Positions 42,065 to 49,499 of a stretch of DNA of 64,000 nt are shown one piece after another (position 1 is the stretch's first letter; each line of letters begins with the position of its first letter). The DNA is from Paenibacillus sp. J31TS4 (lineage in GTDB: Bacteria > Bacillota > Bacilli > Paenibacillales > NBRC-103111): NCBI RefSeq assembly GCF_018403265.1, contig NZ_BOSI01000002.1:558001-622000 (forward strand). Reading direction: 5' to 3'. Under the pieces are notes generated by a model. The model saw only the letters and a program-made list of their open reading frames with translations. It was not told the DNA's origin and did not search any database. Made by a program: the position numbers and the translations under genes.

Positions 42065-44034
42065 TAGTTTGCCCCCCTCAGCGCTGCTTCCGTCCGTTTA
42101 ATCTCATCGACCTGGATATAATAGTCGGTGTCGTATTGGAACGAACGGACCAGCATACAGATAGCGACTCCGATCAGGCCCGGAATGGCGATCCACAGCC
42201 AGTTGAAGACGAAGCCGAAACCGGCCGTGAACCAGCAGAGCGATTTGATGAACGGAATTGCGGAATTTTTAGGCATATGAATCGGCTCGAGCGGGATTGC
42301 CTTCGGCTGAATGCCCTGCTCGCGTCTTTCCTTCTCTTCCCACCACCAGTCGCGCTCGTCCGCTACCGGGATGGTCGCGAAGTTGTAGACCGGAGCAGGG
42401 GAAGGAATGGACCATTCGAGCGTGCGGCCGACGCCCCAGGAATCGCCCGTTGTGTCTTTCTTGTGGAACTTGATGCTGTGCGCGATTTGCCATACCTGGA
42501 AGAGGAACGCGATGCCCATCAGGAACGCCCCGATTGTCGAGACGACGTTCAGCGGCTGCCAGCCCATGTCAAAGTCGTACACATTGATACGACGCGTCAT
42601 GCCCATCAGGCCGAGCAAGTATTGCGGCATGAAGCAGACGTAGAAACCGATGTTCCAGAACCAGAATGCCCATTTGCCGAGATGCTCGTTTAGCTTGAAG
42701 CCGAACATCTTCGGCCACCAGTAGTACAGGCCCGCGAAGTAACCGAACACGACGCCGCCGATCAGCACTTGGTGGAAGTGAGCGATCAGGAAGTAGCTGT
42801 TATGGAACTGGAAGTCCGCCGGAGCGACCGACAGCAGCACACCGGTCATCCCGCCGACGACGAAGCAGGGGATGAAGGCGATGGCCCACATCATCGGAGT
42901 CGTAAACTGGATTTTGCCCCGGAACATGGTGAACAGCCAGTTAAAGACTTTCACACCGGTCGGAATGGCGATAATCATGGTCGTCACCGCAAAGAACGCG
43001 TTGACGTTCGCGCCGGAGCCCATTGTAAAGAAGTGGTGGGCCCAGGTGAAGAAGGCTGCTACGCTGATCGCGATCATGGCGAAGACCATGGATGCGTAGC
43101 CGAACAGCTTCTTGCGCGAGAAGGCTGCCACGACCTCGGAGAAAATCCCGAATGCCGGCAAGACGACGATGTAAACCTCAGGGTGACCCCACATCCAAAT
43201 CAGGTTGATATACATCATCGGGTTGCCGCCACCGTCCAAGGTAAAGAAGTGCGCGCCCAGGAAGCGGTCAAGGAAGAGCAGGAACAGCGTAACCGTCAGA
43301 ATCGGGAACGCGAAAATAATCGAGATACAGGAAGACAGAACCGACCAGGAGAACATCGGCATCTTCATCAGGCGCATGCCTGGCGCACGCATCTTCAGGA
43401 TGGTGACGATGAAGTTGATCCCTGTCGCCAAGCTGCCGATCCCGGAGATCTGTATGCCCCAGATGTAGAAGTTCTGTCCGACGCCCGGACTGTGCGACAA
43501 CTCCGACAGAGGCGGATAGGCGAGCCAGCCCGCATCCGGCGAGCCGCCGATGACGAACGACATGTTGAACAGCATGGCGCCCCAGAAGAACAGCCAGAAG
43601 CTCATCGAGTTCAGGAACGGATAGGCGACGTCGCGCGCACCGATCTGTAGCGGAACGATAATGTTGAACAGGCCGAACATAAGAGGCATGGCCATGAACA
43701 GAATCATAATGACGCCGTGCGTCGTGAAAATCTGGTTATAGTGCTCCGCCTCAAGGAAGTTCAATTCCGGCATGGCGAGCTGGGTCCGCATGAGCAAGGC
43801 GTCCACACCGCCGCGGAACAGCATGAGCAGAGAAGCGATGATGTACATGATCCCGATTTTCTTGTGGTCGACGGTCGTCAGCCACTCGGTCCAAAGCCAG
43901 CGCCATTTCTTGAAGTAGGTCAAGACAATGACGATGGCGATCATGGTCAGCGCGATGGAAACTTGGGCGCCCAAAATCAGCGGATCGCCGGTTACGAAAA
44001 ACTCGGAAGCAAATTCTTTCAAATTATCTAGCAT
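42064..44034 (-). CDS. qoxB: Cytochrome aa3 quinol oxidase subunit I
   Basis: 656 residues, the catalytic subunit: it holds the low-spin haem and the haem-copper centre where O2 is reduced, and pumps protons. About 14-15 membrane helices. Recognised parts: HGVIMILFMAMPLMFG (His ligand of the low-spin haem in FTTHG), WMWGHPEVYIVVLPAFG (Cu_B His and the cross-linked Tyr region), WAHHFFTMG (two Cu_B His) and HFHQVLIGG (haem His). Length and sequence fit the aa3-600 menaquinol oxidase rather than a cytochrome c oxidase. Confidence 0.96.
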   Translation of the reverse strand: MLDNLKEFASEFFVTGDPLILGAQVSIALTMIAIVIVLTYFKKWRWLWTEWLTTVDHKKIGIMYIIASLLMLFRGGVDALLMRTQLAMPELNFLEAEHYNQIFTTHGVIMILFMAMPLMFGLFNIIVPLQIGARDVAYPFLNSMSFWLFFWGAMLFNMSFVIGGSPDAGWLAYPPLSELSHSPGVGQNFYIWGIQISGIGSLATGINFIVTILKMRAPGMRLMKMPMFSWSVLSSCISIIFAFPILTVTLFLLFLDRFLGAHFFTLDGGGNPMMYINLIWMWGHPEVYIVVLPAFGIFSEVVAAFSRKKLFGYASMVFAMIAISVAAFFTWAHHFFTMGSGANVNAFFAVTTMIIAIPTGVKVFNWLFTMFRGKIQFTTPMMWAIAFIPCFVVGGMTGVLLSVAPADFQFHNSYFLIAHFHQVLIGGVVFGYFAGLYYWWPKMFGFKLNEHLGKWAFWFWNIGFYVCFMPQYLLGLMGMTRRINVYDFDMGWQPLNVVSTIGAFLMGIAFLFQVWQIAHSIKFHKKDTTGDSWGVGRTLEWSIPSPAPVYNFATIPVADERDWWWEEKERREQGIQPKAIPLEPIHMPKNSAIPFIKSLCWFTAGFGFVFNWLWIAIPGLIGVAICMLVRSFQYDTDYYIQVDEIKRTEAALRGAN

Positions 44035-44061
44035 AAGGTGCCACCACCTTTCCCTTTCTGG

Positions 44062-45030
44062 TTAATGCCCCGCAGAGGAATGAGCCATATGATTGTCTGC
44101 GGTCGAAGCTGTTTGCTGCTGCTTGCCTGGATCGGGCGGCTGGGGCATGCCCATGTCCGCCGAGCCATGCTGGTGGTGGGTACCGCCCGGTGCATACTTG
44201 GTGACGATGGATTCAAACAGGCCGGCAGGGAACGAGGAGAACGCCTGTTTTTCAGCCGATCCCGGCTCGGCCAGCTTGGCGTAGCCTTCCTCCGTCAGAG
44301 CTGGGGAGGAGGATTTGACCTCTTTGACCCAGTCATTGAATTCGGCGTCGGACGTCGCATGAACCTTGAACGTCATCTGCGCGAAATCGCGGCCTGTGAA
44401 GTTGGCGCCCGAGCCGTAGTACTCGCCCGGCTCATCGGCCTGCAGGAACAGCGTCATGGCCATGCCGGACATAGCGTAGATCTGTCCGCCGAGCTGCGGG
44501 ATCCAGAACGAGTTCATCGGGGAGTCCGCTGTCAGCTGGAAGCGAACGGGCGTATCCTCGGGAATGTAGGCATAATTCACGGTGGCGATTCCTTGCTCCG
44601 GATATTTGAACAGCCATTTCCAGTCAAGCGACGTGACCTGGATGGTGATGGGTTTTTTCTCCGATACGAGCGGCTTGGAGGGCTCCAGCTTGTAGGTATA
44701 GGACACCGTAACGATCCCAAGCGCTATGATGATCAGGACCGGAATCCCCCACCAGATGGTCTCCAGCTTCGTATTATGCGACCAGTTCGGCTTGTAGGTC
44801 GCGTTGTTGCCCGGTTTGTCGCGATAGCGCCACGCGAAGATCCCCGTCAGCACGATTACGGGTACCACCACGATCAAGCACAGAATGGTCGCGATGTAGA
44901 TCAGGTCTTTTTGCGATTCGCCAATCGGCCCTTTTGGGTCGAGCACGATGATCTGGTCGGAGCACCCCGAGAGCAGGGCGACCACCAGAACAAATAGCAG
45001 CGGCACTAGATATCGCTTAATCGGTCTCAC
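44062..45030 (-). CDS. qoxA: Cytochrome aa3 quinol oxidase subunit II, lipoprotein
   Basis: 322 residues. A short signal (RPIKRYLVPLLFVLVVALLSGC) ends in the lipobox LLSGC. Two membrane helices then lead to an outer cupredoxin domain. Where cytochrome c oxidases carry the Cu_A ligands, this protein reads EPGEYYGSGANFTGRDFAQM with no Cys, as expected for a quinol-oxidising enzyme. The C-tail is His/Gln/Met-rich. GTG 45030 is preferred because GAGGAG lies 9 bases upstream; the ATG at 45039 directly abuts that site. First gene of qoxABCD, so the operon's promoter lies in the region beyond 45030. Confidence 0.92.
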   Translation of the reverse strand: MRPIKRYLVPLLFVLVVALLSGCSDQIIVLDPKGPIGESQKDLIYIATILCLIVVVPVIVLTGIFAWRYRDKPGNNATYKPNWSHNTKLETIWWGIPVLIIIALGIVTVSYTYKLEPSKPLVSEKKPITIQVTSLDWKWLFKYPEQGIATVNYAYIPEDTPVRFQLTADSPMNSFWIPQLGGQIYAMSGMAMTLFLQADEPGEYYGSGANFTGRDFAQMTFKVHATSDAEFNDWVKEVKSSSPALTEEGYAKLAEPGSAEKQAFSSFPAGLFESIVTKYAPGGTHHQHGSADMGMPQPPDPGKQQQTASTADNHMAHSSAGH

Positions 45031-45352
45031 ACTTTTCATCTCCTCATCTAGCAGCTCATGGTAAGGCGATTCCGTATCATACGTCATTGACAACAGCCGC
45101 CTCTTCCTCACTGCTCTTAAGATAGCAAATAAAAGCCGGTCCGACTGCGGACTTAACAATTACGTCAATTTTTTGTCTTTTTTTCGTAATAGAAAGTTCA
45201 CCGCTCCGCCATTGTTTTTTTGCCGCGTCATATTTAAGTACCCATCGGCAGGAAACGGTAAAACCAATCATTGTAAAAACAGCCCAAAAGCCCGGGATAA
45301 CAAGGGCTGATGGGCTAGCGGGGAAGGGGAGGCCATCTTCATCAGCATTCAT
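45031..45352. other. Region upstream of qoxA
   Basis: About 320 bases without a supported gene. AT-rich on the qoxA side and probably holding the qox promoter: on the minus strand TTGACG (near 45155) is followed by poor -10 candidates. A small inverted repeat GTCCG/CGGAC lies near 45150-45165. Confidence 0.4.
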
Positions 45353-45392
45353 AAAAAAAAAGAGCAATCCATTCCTAAGAAATGGACTGCTC
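45353..45392 (-). terminator. Terminator of the two-helix membrane protein gene
   Basis: On the minus strand GAGCAGTCCATT, loop, AATGGATTGCTC, then nine T. Confidence 0.92.
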
Positions 45393-45443
45393 CCTTGCCA
45401 AAGGCTGGCATGCTTATCGAATCGTTGGGACCGCGGGTGGCTA

Positions 45444-45704
45444 CTACTCCTGCTGAGAATCTCTCAACCGGGCATGGACCAGACCGATCGCGGTTCCGAT
45501 GGTGAAGATGAAGACGCTGCCGACAAGAAAACCGATGCCTACCATAAGGCCGAGGTTCTTGTCGTTGAAGTCAGTAATGTTCAGCAGGCTGAGCACGACC
45601 CCTATGCCGAGGCAGAGCCAGGCCATCACAGTCATCATAATTGTCAAACGGCGCGCGCTTCTCTCATTGGATCCAGGATTGGCGGAAATAGGTCTTGTTG
45701 CCAT
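45444..45704 (-). CDS. Small two-helix membrane protein, unknown
   Basis: 86 residues, two membrane helices (LTIMMTVMAWLCLGIGVVLSLL and LMVGIGFLVGSVFIFTIGTAIGL) with a polar start and charged tail. No known family is recognised. ATG 45704 lies about 9 bases after GGAGGTG. It has its own promoter and terminator, so it is a single-gene unit lying upstream of the qox operon. Confidence 0.82.
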   Translation of the reverse strand: MATRPISANPGSNERSARRLTIMMTVMAWLCLGIGVVLSLLNITDFNDKNLGLMVGIGFLVGSVFIFTIGTAIGLVHARLRDSQQE

Positions 45705-45746
45705 CTTGGTACACCTCCGGTGCTAGTAAATGCTTCCCTTACATTT

Positions 45747-45775
45747 AATATACCACAATTTTGTCCGGTTGTTCA
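45747..45775 (-). promoter_or_regulatory. Promoter of the two-helix membrane protein gene
   Basis: On the minus strand TGAACA (45775-45770), 17-bp spacer, TATATT (45752-45747). Confidence 0.55.
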
Positions 45776-46284
45776 TAAAACCTTCAAATTTTGATCAAAA
45801 ATCGGACAAAAATTTGACTGGACATCGTGATGAATCCAGTCCAGTCCGCTTTTCGTGCAGAGAACGCGTTTCCGAAAGGGAGAAGGCGGGGCCGCCAAGC
45901 CGGGCCTGGTCGGGAGCAGACCGCTGAAAGGACACAGAAGCAAGCAGAGAAACATAAGATTGTTTCCTCTCATCGGGATTAGTATGTTCCGGGAGGAGGC
46001 AGCATAAGCGCTCCGCTATTTCCCAAACCTGCAGCCCAAACCAGCACAAATGGAGCGGCCAATCATCTGGCCGCTCTTATTTGTGGTCCGAGGAAAGTGG
46101 AGCGGTGCTAGCTATCATATGACGAGCAACTGCATGCTCCTCTCGTCAAATGGCGGTTTTCTGTCGGTTACGGAGGTTTCATGCTCGGGCAGGACAACTA
46201 AGTCGGCGAATCGCCGGCCAGTCGCGGAGGAAGATTGACAGCGGACCGATCGATCCGTACAGGCACGCATGGGCGGCCGCCCAC
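45776..46284. other. Long intergenic region before sigK
   Basis: About 510 bases with no supported gene. Contents: an inverted repeat GACTGGA/TCCAGTC near 45820-45845, a complete plus-strand terminator at 46055-46084 without a gene in front of it, and the sigK control region. I recognise no riboswitch or known RNA. Confidence 0.45.
46055..46084 (+). terminator. Orphan intrinsic terminator
   Basis: Perfect 9-bp stem GAGCGGCCA (46055-46063) with TGGCCGCTC (46070-46078), then TTATTT. No plus-strand gene precedes it for many kilobases, so it may end an unannotated small RNA or shield sigK from read-through. Confidence 0.65.
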
Positions 46285-46292
46285 ATACACTG
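46285..46292 (+). promoter_or_regulatory. Possible SigE/SigK-type -10 box of sigK
   Basis: CATACACT fits the -10 of mother-cell sigma factors (CATACAnT for SigE, CATAnnnTA for SigK), 30 bases before the start. The -35 is not clear. Confidence 0.4.
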
Positions 46293-46321
46293 AACTAATC
46301 GCAACGTGGAGGTGGCTGCAC

Positions 46322-47023
46322 GTGCCCGGACTGTTTTCCGCAATCGCTTTGTTCATCAAGGAATTGATGCTCCTCGTCTCCTACGTCAAAAACAACGCCT
46401 TCCCGCACCCGCTGTCAGAGGAAGACGAAATGAAGCACCTTCGCCGAATGGCGCAGGGCCATTCGGATTCCCGCAACCTGCTGATCGAGCACAACCTGCG
46501 GCTGGTGGCCCACATTGTGAAAAAGTTTGACAACACCGGAGAGGATCTGGAAGATCTCATTTCCATCGGCACGATCGGTCTCATTAAGGCGATCGAGAGC
46601 TTTTCCCCGGACAAAGGGACGAAGCTGGCCACGTTCGCGGCCCGGTGTATCGAAAACGAGATTCTGATGCACTTAAGATCCCTCAAGAAAACGAGGAAGG
46701 ACGTCTCGCTGCACGATCCGATCGGGACCGATAAGGAAGGCAACGAAATTACCCTAATTGATATCCTCGGCACGGAAGCCGACGATGTAGCGGAGCGGGT
46801 CCAGCTCAAGATCGAGAAGAGCAAGATCTATGCCCATCTCGATATTCTCGATGAACGCGAGCAGGAGGTGATCCGCGGCCGGTTCGGCCTGGATGCGGGA
46901 GGGGAAGAACGTACGCAGCGGGAGATCGCCAAGGAGCTCAACATCTCGCGTTCCTACGTGTCGCGCATTGAGAAGAGAGCGCTCATGAAGCTGTATCATG
47001 AGTTTTATAAGCAAAAGAAGTGA
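46322..47023 (+). CDS. sigK: Sporulation sigma factor SigK (pro-SigK)
   Basis: 233 residues. Late mother-cell RNA polymerase sigma factor. The N-terminal hydrophobic pro-sequence ([20 protein letters not shown]) precedes [11 protein letters not shown], where the SpoIVFB-type protease removes it. Region 2 shows [20 protein letters not shown] and [13 protein letters not shown]; region 4 shows [15 protein letters not shown] and [25 protein letters not shown] 46322 is the start: GGAGGTGG is about 8 bases upstream and the family starts there. The gene is continuous, not split by a skin-like element. Followed by a long hairpin terminator. Confidence 0.96.
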   Translation: MPGLFSAIALFIKELMLLVSYVKNNAFPHPLSEEDEMKHLRRMAQGHSDSRNLLIEHNLRLVAHIVKKFDNTGEDLEDLISIGTIGLIKAIESFSPDKGTKLATFAARCIENEILMHLRSLKKTRKDVSLHDPIGTDKEGNEITLIDILGTEADDVAERVQLKIEKSKIYAHLDILDEREQEVIRGRFGLDAGGEERTQREIAKELNISRSYVSRIEKRALMKLYHEFYKQKK

Positions 47024-47109
47024 AGAGCCGGGCGGCGGACCAATATCGTTTAGTTGTAGGATGTACCCGGATCGTTCGGCAGAAAACAAACAGATAATGG
47101 CACGGACGA

Positions 47110-47160
47110 AAAGAACCAGAATTCGACTGATTGGCTTATCGGTCGAGTTCTGGTTCTTTG
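47110..47160 (+). terminator. Terminator after sigK
   Basis: A 17-bp stem with one G-U pair (AAGAACCAGAATTCGAC with GTCGAGTTCTGGTTCTT) around a 14-base loop; only a short T-run follows. Confidence 0.75.
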
Positions 47161-47278
47161 GAGTATACCCAATGTTCTTTGTCTCTTATTAGGAGGTAAT
47201 GAGTTATTTGTGCGTGACAAAAAGAGGCTTATTACAGTCTATAATATTGATTAGAAAGTTTAAGGAAGGAGCTATCTT

Positions 47279-47689
47279 ACGAAAGTAAAGCTATTAATAG
47301 TAGCTTTCCTGGTCTCGGTAACTTTCAACATCGTCCTATTAGCTAAAGCTATGGACCACCGAACGCAAAATAAAATCGATGCGGATTACTCTGCCGCTTT
47401 GGGAAGAGTAGGGGGGAATTTGATGGGGGTTAAACAAGGAGATCTTGGGGCCTATATTCTAGCTATAGAGCATGCATCAAAGGCGGCTGCTTTGTTTACA
47501 TACTCGTCTTATAAACAAAATCCTCCTGGTTCCTTTTTAACCTTAATAAGGGATCTATACTATAACAACAAAGACTTAGCCAGTAAAGCGGAAGTGGCAC
47601 AACTGTTTGAGAAGTTCTCAAGTAATCCACATGATACGGAACTATACAATAGAATTAATTTGTTATTACGAAAAAGCTTCGACAACTGA
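47279..47689 (+). CDS. Small exported protein, apparent ACG start, unknown
   Basis: 136 residues if read from ACG at 47279. No ATG, GTG or TTG exists between the ribosome site AAGGAAGGAG (47261-47270) and the hydrophobic segment KLLIVAFLVSVTFNIVLLAKA; ACG stands 8 bases after the site, just where ATG is expected. The mature part is soluble and helical (MDHRTQNKIDADYSAALGRV, LFTYSSYKQNPPGSFLTLIR). No known family. The ATG at 47351 would give 112 residues but lacks a ribosome site and would lose the signal. AT-richer than the flanking genes. Could be a mutated-start pseudogene. Confidence 0.6.
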   Translation, partial: TKVKLLIVAFLVSVTFNIVLLAKAMDHRTQNKIDADYSAALGRVGGNLMGVKQGDLGAYILAIEHASKAAALFTYSSYKQNPPGSFLTLIRDLYYNNKDLASKAEVAQLFEKFSSNPHDTELYNRINLLLRKSFDN

Positions 47690-47766
47690 AGGGATAGAAG
47701 CTTAACACAAGAAACCGGAAATACACTTCATGCAGCGATAAATAAAGGTAAAGGTGGGGGAGCCTA

Positions 47767-47961
47767 TTGCGTAAAATGAGTGTGTTTTTTATGGTGTCCA
47801 GTATGCTATTGGCTTTATATTTTATTGGTTTAACCGCACAGATAACTAGCGGGGACCGAATATGGTGGGGGTTATCAAAAGACTCGGCGCATTATTTTTA
47901 TTTGCCGTGTCTTATCTTTGCGTTCCTGAGCTTGGTTCTTTATTTGAAATCCAATGATTAG
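47767..47961 (+). CDS. Small two-helix membrane protein, unknown
   Basis: 64 residues, TTG start with AAAGGTGGGGGAG just upstream. Two membrane helices (VFFMVSSMLLALYFIGLTAQI and YFYLPCLIFAFLSLVLYL) joined by a short Trp-rich loop (DRIWWGLSKDS). No family recognised. It lies 77 bp after the small exported protein on the same strand and shares its low GC, so the two may be one transcript. Confidence 0.65.
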   Translation: MRKMSVFFMVSSMLLALYFIGLTAQITSGDRIWWGLSKDSAHYFYLPCLIFAFLSLVLYLKSND

Positions 47962-48095
47962 TCTTGCAGCTACACGGATCAGAATGTGCCAGTCATAGGG
48001 GAAGGAGTGTACGGGATTCGCCCTATCAGCCGATAGGCATCCTCCCGACAACGTTCAATAGGAAAATAGGCGTCTAAGGCGATATACGTGTTCCC
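47962..48095. other. Short gene-free gap
   Basis: No gene or clear signal seen between the membrane protein and the terminator of the tandem gene array. Confidence 0.4.
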
Positions 48096-48150
48096 AACAA
48101 ACAAAACCAGAAAACTGGCCATCTCAAAGGAGACGACCAGTTTTCTGGTT
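48096..48150 (-). terminator. Terminator of the five-gene tandem array
   Basis: On the minus strand AACCAGAAAACTGG, 18-base loop, CCAGTTTTCTGGTT, then TTGTTTG. Perfect 14-bp stem. Confidence 0.88.
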
Positions 48151-48168
48151 GATTATGAGGTACTAAAG

Positions 48169-48321
48169 TTAGTCTTCCTTAACTTGCTGGTCCTTATTTC
48201 TGTTGACGTCAACAAAATCAGGATCGAAGTTCAGGTTGTTGGTATTCTTGTTGACGACTTTAATGTTACGGAGCGACCGATTTTTCTTGTGATGTTTTCT
48301 GTGCCGATGTCTGCAAGACAT
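48169..48321 (-). CDS. Tandem small basic protein, copy 1 (most promoter-distal)
   Basis: 50 residues. Head MSCRHRHRKHHKKNRS is rich in His, Arg and Lys; the tail VNKNTNNLNFDPDFVDVNRN is rich in Asn and Asp; it ends QQVKED. Ribosome site AAAGGAGG lies about 8 bases before ATG on the minus strand. One of five adjacent paralogues. The composition (charged low-complexity head, Asn/Asp-rich tail, one Cys at position 3) and the place beside sigK suggest a spore-coat or crust structural protein; that is inference. Confidence 0.72.
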   Translation of the reverse strand: MSCRHRHRKHHKKNRSLRNIKVVNKNTNNLNFDPDFVDVNRNKDQQVKED

Positions 48322-48380
48322 TGCTTTTCCCTCCTTTTTTGTCGAAGCCAAATGATTACGTGAGCCATCTTGATAGACGA

Positions 48381-48533
48381 TTAATCTTCTTTAACTTGCT
48401 GGTTCTTATTTCTGTTGATGTCAAAAACATCCGGATCGAAGTTGAGATTGTTGGTGTTCTTGTTTTTGATTTTTACGTTACTGACCGACCGATTTTTCTT
48501 GTTATGCTTTCTATGCCGATGTCTGCAAGACAT
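48381..48533 (-). CDS. Tandem small basic protein, copy 2
   Basis: 50 residues, head MSCRHRHRKHNKKNRS, tail IKNKNTNNLNFDPDVFDINR, end QQVKED. AAAGGAGG is 8 bases before the ATG. Differs from copy 3 at only a handful of residues in the middle (VSNVKIK against VRNIKVV). Same inferred role as the other copies. Confidence 0.75.
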   Translation of the reverse strand: MSCRHRHRKHNKKNRSVSNVKIKNKNTNNLNFDPDVFDINRNKNQQVKED

Positions 48534-48590
48534 TGTGGGTTCCTCCTTTTTGTCGAAGCCAAGTGATTAGTGAGCTATTTTGATGGACGA

Positions 48591-48743
48591 TTAATCTTCC
48601 TTAACTTGCTGGTTCTTGTTTCTGTTGATGTCAAAAACATCCGGATCGAAGTTGAGATTGTTGGTGTTCTTGTTTACGACTTTAATGTTACGGACCGACC
48701 GATTTTTCTTGTTATGCTTTCTATGCCGATGTCTGCAAGACAT
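48591..48743 (-). CDS. Tandem small basic protein, copy 3
   Basis: 50 residues, head MSCRHRHRKHNKKNRS, middle VRNIKVVNKNT, tail NNLNFDPDVFDINRNKN, end QQVKED. Ribosome site AAAGGAGG 8 bases upstream. The 57-bp spacer to copy 2 matches the other spacers closely. Confidence 0.75.
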   Translation of the reverse strand: MSCRHRHRKHNKKNRSVRNIKVVNKNTNNLNFDPDVFDINRNKNQQVKED

Positions 48744-48801
48744 TGTTGGTTCCTCCTTTTTGTCGAAGCCAAATGATTACGTTAGCTATCTTGATGGACG
48801 A

Positions 48802-48963
48802 TTAATCTTCCTTAACTTGCTGGTTCTTGTTTCTGTTGATGTCAAACACATCGGGATCGAAGTTGAGATTGTTCGTATTCTTGTTCACGATCCGAATTCT
48901 TTGCGTCGACCGCGAGTGTTTTCTGCTTTTGTGTTTGTGTCTACGGCAATGACAACGCGACAT
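48802..48963 (-). CDS. Tandem small basic protein, copy 4
   Basis: 53 residues. The tail from NKNT onward is identical to copy 3 (NNLNFDPDVFDINRNKN, QQVKED), but the head differs: MSRCHCRRHKHKSRKHSRST has two Cys and more Ser. So the tail is under constraint or homogenised by recombination while the head is free to vary. AAAGGAGG precedes the ATG. Confidence 0.75.
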   Translation of the reverse strand: MSRCHCRRHKHKSRKHSRSTQRIRIVNKNTNNLNFDPDVFDINRNKNQQVKED

Positions 48964-48990
48964 GGCACTGACCTCCTTTCGGGATGCAGA

Positions 48991-49185
48991 TTATTCTACT
49001 GCCTGTTGTTCTTTCTTCCTGTTAACGTCCACGACATCAGGGTCAAAATTGAGGTAGTTGTTGTTCCTATTGATGATCGTTATTTTTTGAATCAGTTTGG
49101 TTAAGACTTTGAGCTCACGAATAACTTTGCGAAGCTTCCGTCGTTCATGTCTGTGCTTGCGCCTTTGTCTGTGAGAATGGGACAA
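48991..49185 (-). CDS. Tandem small basic protein, copy 5 (promoter-proximal, diverged)
   Basis: 64 residues. Head MSHSHRQRRKHRHERRKLRK lacks Cys; an inserted helix follows (VIRELKVLTKLIQKITIINR); the tail is NNNYLNFDPDVVDVNRKKEQ with end QAVE. TTG start at 49185, 7 bases after AAGGAGG. It is the first gene of the array and the most distant member; it may be the ancestral form from which copies 1-4 were amplified. No convincing SigK promoter was found upstream by eye. Confidence 0.72.
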   Translation of the reverse strand: MSHSHRQRRKHRHERRKLRKVIRELKVLTKLIQKITIINRNNNYLNFDPDVVDVNRKKEQQAVE

Positions 49186-49377
49186 TGCGATACCTCCTTC
49201 CAATCAACTTACTCTAGCTTATTAATAGTCGAGGGGGTCTGTCTAAACTATTGACGTAGTCCATTCATCCAAAAATTAGTCCTAGCAAACCTGCTGCAAG
49301 TGAGGAAGACCTAAGAATAGGGTGCTTTTTCGTTTGGTCGAAAGGGTTGGTGTAGGATGAGGGATTGACACCAACAC
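49186..49377. other. Upstream region of the tandem array
   Basis: AT-rich, about 190 bases, no gene. It must hold the promoter of the array on the minus strand; the best mother-cell-type -10 is AATAGTTTA near 49245-49253 without a clear -35. Confidence 0.35.
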
Positions 49378-49411
49378 GGAAAAGGCAGCCGGCTTAAAGA
49401 AGCGGCTGCCT
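49378..49411 (-). terminator. Terminator of the methyltransferase gene
   Basis: AGGCAGCCG (49383-49391) with CGGCTGCCT (49403-49411); on the minus strand TTTTCC follows. Confidence 0.7.
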
Positions 49412-49499
49412 ATCTCAACTAGCGGTTTTCATGTGTGGATCGGGCGTTTTCGATAGAACGTTGCGGGATTCGAGAGAGCAATAGAACGAAATCGAGGCC

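Larger units (their letters stand above)
48169..49185 (-). repeat. Tandem gene array, five units
   Basis: Units of 210-212 bp containing a ribosome site, a short gene and a spacer. Copies 1-4 are close to identical over the DNA for the conserved tail and the downstream spacer; copy 5 is more diverged. No promoter-like sequence is evident in the 57-bp spacers. Confidence 0.85.

Noticed and set aside
45077-45367. 96-codon minus-strand ORF with one hydrophobic stretch upstream of qoxA
   Set aside because: Its start lies in the T-run of the preceding terminator (it would begin with Leu-Phe-Phe-Phe), with no ribosome site and no known family.
46322-47023. Possible skin-type element or split sigK
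   Set aside because: The sigK frame is complete and uninterrupted, and no recombinase gene is present nearby.
48088-49104. Plus-strand ORFs of hydrophobic, Val/Leu-rich character across the tandem array
   Set aside because: The minus-strand frames have a perfect AAGGAGG site before each copy, matched ends and a shared terminator; the plus-strand frames are their mirror and lack ribosome sites.
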